Positions 62,048 through 64,000 of a DNA stretch of 64,000 nucleotides are shown here, piece after piece. The notes below the pieces were generated by a model, which was not told the origin of the DNA, made no database searches, and worked only from the letters and a program-made list of their open reading frames with translations. Every line of letters begins with the position of its first letter. Positions within the stretch are counted from its first letter, which is position 1. A program made the position numbers and the translations under genes. The stretch is from assembly GCA_949987705.1 (NCBI GenBank), contig OX465282.1:42858623-42922622 (forward strand). Direction: 5' to 3'. Origin of the DNA: Thereva unica. Its lineage: Eukaryota > Arthropoda > Insecta > Diptera > Therevidae.

Positions 62048-64000
62048 TTTAAGCACAATTTCCAATCAGTAAAGGCATATTCGTGCGTCGTGTGTTCAGC
62101 TTCTCATCCACTTTGGGACTGTCCGGAATTCTTAAAGCTGGACCATTCTGGAAAGAGAAATATCGTAATTCAAAAACATTTGTGTTCAAACTGTTTGGCG
62201 AAGGGTCATAACGCTTCACATTGTCCAAGTAAAACCTCTTGCTACAGGTGTAGGCATAGACACCACACGTTGTTACTTAATGAAGAAGTTATTGCTTCAA
62301 AGGCAAGGGCTATAGGGTCACATGCAAATAGCAATGGATCGGGCCACAGCAGCATAAGTGACACAGACGCTGTACCTTCTTCAAACTACGTATATGTCGG
62401 CAACGTTTCGACACGCAATGAAGTATTACTGCCAACTGCCTTAGCGAGATTAGTTGGTAAGGATGGACATAGCATGATCGAAAGGGCACTGGTCGACCAA
62501 GGTTCACAAGCGTCCTTCATAAAGCAGTCGATTGTACAGAGACTGCATATAAACAGCAGAGCAGTCAACATAACCATCTCAGGATTAGAGGATGTCGAAA
62601 CAGGAATAGCTCAATCGCAAGCAACTATTGAATTACAATCACTTCATAATAATTGCAGACTTCTCGCCAACGTTCTTGTGTTAAAACATATAAGCACCGT
62701 ATTGCCTCCCAGGGCTATAAGAAAGAATGTCGCCTGGACACATCTTCAAGGCCTAACCCTCGCTGATCCTACGTACAATGTATCAGGTAAAATAGACATG
62801 GTAATTGGAGCAGACATTTATGGCAGAATCATACTCAACGGATTAAGAGTTGATACACAAGGCACCTTCATCGCTCAAAACACCACCATAGGTTGGATAA
62901 TTTCTGGGGAAATAGAGGAAAAACCAAAATCTACAACTACAATCGCTTCATATCATGGCAAGATCTCACTAGATGAACAACTGAGAAGGTTTTGGGAATT
63001 AAAGGAAGTCCAACCAGTTAAGTATTTAACTGAAGAGGAGAAGGCATGCGAGAAACACTACGAAGATACTGTACGAAGGACAGAAAGAGGAAAGTACATG
63101 GTGCGCTTACCGTTTCGACTATCTTCACCCCCAGAATTTGGCCGTTCACGATGGATTGCTCTATCACGATTGAGGAAACTGGAATCAGCATTCGACAGAG
63201 ACGAGCAACTACGTTTGGAGTACACAAAATGTTTGGAAGAGTACTTAGAACTGGAACACATGGAATTAGCACTATCAACCGAGATGGAGAGCATAATGGT
63301 CAACCATAGCAATCAGGTTTGTAACAAAACAAATTATCTGCCACATCACGGGGTGATAAAGGAAAGCACAACGACGAAACTCCGCGTAGTATTCGACGCG
63401 TCTTCAAGAACGGCAAATGGGCTCAGCCTCAACGAAGCTCTTATGACCGGACCAACTCTACAAGATGACCTAATGACACTATTGTTACGATGGAGGAAAC
63501 ACCAAGTTGTCTTAACCGCCGACATCGAGAAAATGTATAGGCAAATTTGGGTGAACGATGAGGACGCGGATTATCAACGAATACTTTGGCGAAAATCACC
63601 AAGCGCACCTATTCAAGACTATCGGCTGAAGACAGTTACATTCGGCACCTCGTCGGCACCATATTTAGCGATTCGGACCTTGCAACAGCTGGCGCGAGAT
63701 GAAAGGGAACGTTTCCCCCTAGCATCTGACATAACACTTTCCGATTTTTATGTCGATGACATGTTAACCGGAACGAATTCCATCGAGAATGCTCAGAAAA
63801 TACAAAACCAAATCATAAAACTCTTAAAAGCCGGTGGTTTTAACCTTCGTAAATGGGCTTCGAATAGACTCGAACTATTAGTTAACATCCCTAACGAAGA
63901 TAAGGAATTAAGCGGCGTTCGTAATTTCGATTTCGGCGAAAGGGTAAAAACTTTAGGAATGCATTGGTACCCTAGGTTGGATGTATTTAAGTACAACATT
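62048..64000 (+). CDS. BEL element A gag zinc knuckles, protease and RT (runs off window)
   Basis: One frame open for 651 codons to the window edge, so no stop is seen. Begins in the gag knuckles (CVVCSASHPLWDCPEF, CSNCLAKGHNASHC, CYRCRHRHH), then an aspartic protease with VDQGSQASFI (DQG, an accepted BEL variant), IDMVIGADIY, and RT with LRVVFDASSRTANG, TADIEKMYRQIW and FYVDDMLTG (63744 on), GGFNLRKWASN. No break visible. It is the continuation of 37483-38437, separated by BEL element B. Confidence 0.9.

Larger units (their letters stand above)
37009..64000 (+). mobile_element. BEL/Pao retrotransposon A (outer; 3' end outside window)
   Basis: Gag starts at 37483. The gag zinc-knuckle region, protease and RT resume at 62048 after removal of BEL element B, whose 5-bp duplication CAACC marks the cut (38433-38437, 62043-62047). 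The frame is the same on both sides. Runs off the window at 64000. Confidence 0.85.

Overview
The window is AT-rich, repeat-dominated DNA with no recognisable single-copy host gene. It reads as an arthropod (most likely insect) nuclear genome: Polinton/Maverick elements, BEL/Pao and Ty3/gypsy LTR retroelements, Jockey/CR1-type LINEs, a THAP/P-type transposon, a Transib remnant, hAT-type elements and a tRNA-derived repeat. I cannot name the species.

Region by region. 1-13828: right-hand part of a Polinton (copy 1, left end outside the window). It holds the 3' end of a protein-primed type DNA polymerase B, a capsid block on the minus strand (136-aa conserved protein, major capsid protein, a 37-aa basic ORF, penton-like minor capsid), then a second identical copy of this block produced by a 4575-bp tandem duplication. 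After that come an adenain-type protease, a PLA2-domain capsid protein, the packaging ATPase, a CTGG-rich minisatellite, a conserved acidic protein, a collagen-like fibre protein, an integrase with chromodomain, three small minus-strand ORFs, and a terminal inverted repeat. 13829-18765: a LINE (into which copy 1 appears inserted) that in turn ends in a second, oppositely oriented LINE. 19081-24890: remnants of a different, very diverged Polinton-like element (split adenain-like protease, a 136-aa-protein homologue, two further ORFs), broken by an unclassified transposon and a 2.9-kb hAT-type element with an 8-bp target duplication. 25155-27267: Transib remnant. 27412-27806: hAT-type MITE. 28300-28376: tRNA-like repeat. 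30041-36380: a gypsy pol remnant split by the same unclassified transposon, itself split by a 3.65-kb P-type THAP transposon.

36.4-64 kb is a three-level nest. BEL element A (gag at 37483-38437, pol resuming at 62048 and running off the window) is interrupted by BEL element B (38438-62042, two LTRs, 5-bp duplication CAACC), which carries gag-pol and an intact env-like gene. B is interrupted by a complete 14,939-bp Polinton (copy 2, 44862-59800, 6-bp duplication GACGTC).

Functional picture: the Polinton genes form a virus-like set (replication polymerase, integrase, protease, ATPase, two capsid proteins, a PLA2 entry-type protein, fibre). Copies 1 and 2 carry different breaks. Copy 2 has a long polymerase but lost the penton gene and the protease cysteine, and its integrase is split. 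Copy 1 has intact integrase, ATPase and PLA2 genes and a protease with all catalytic residues, but broken capsid genes. Many single-base differences between copies lie in A or T runs, so some frameshifts could be sequence errors.
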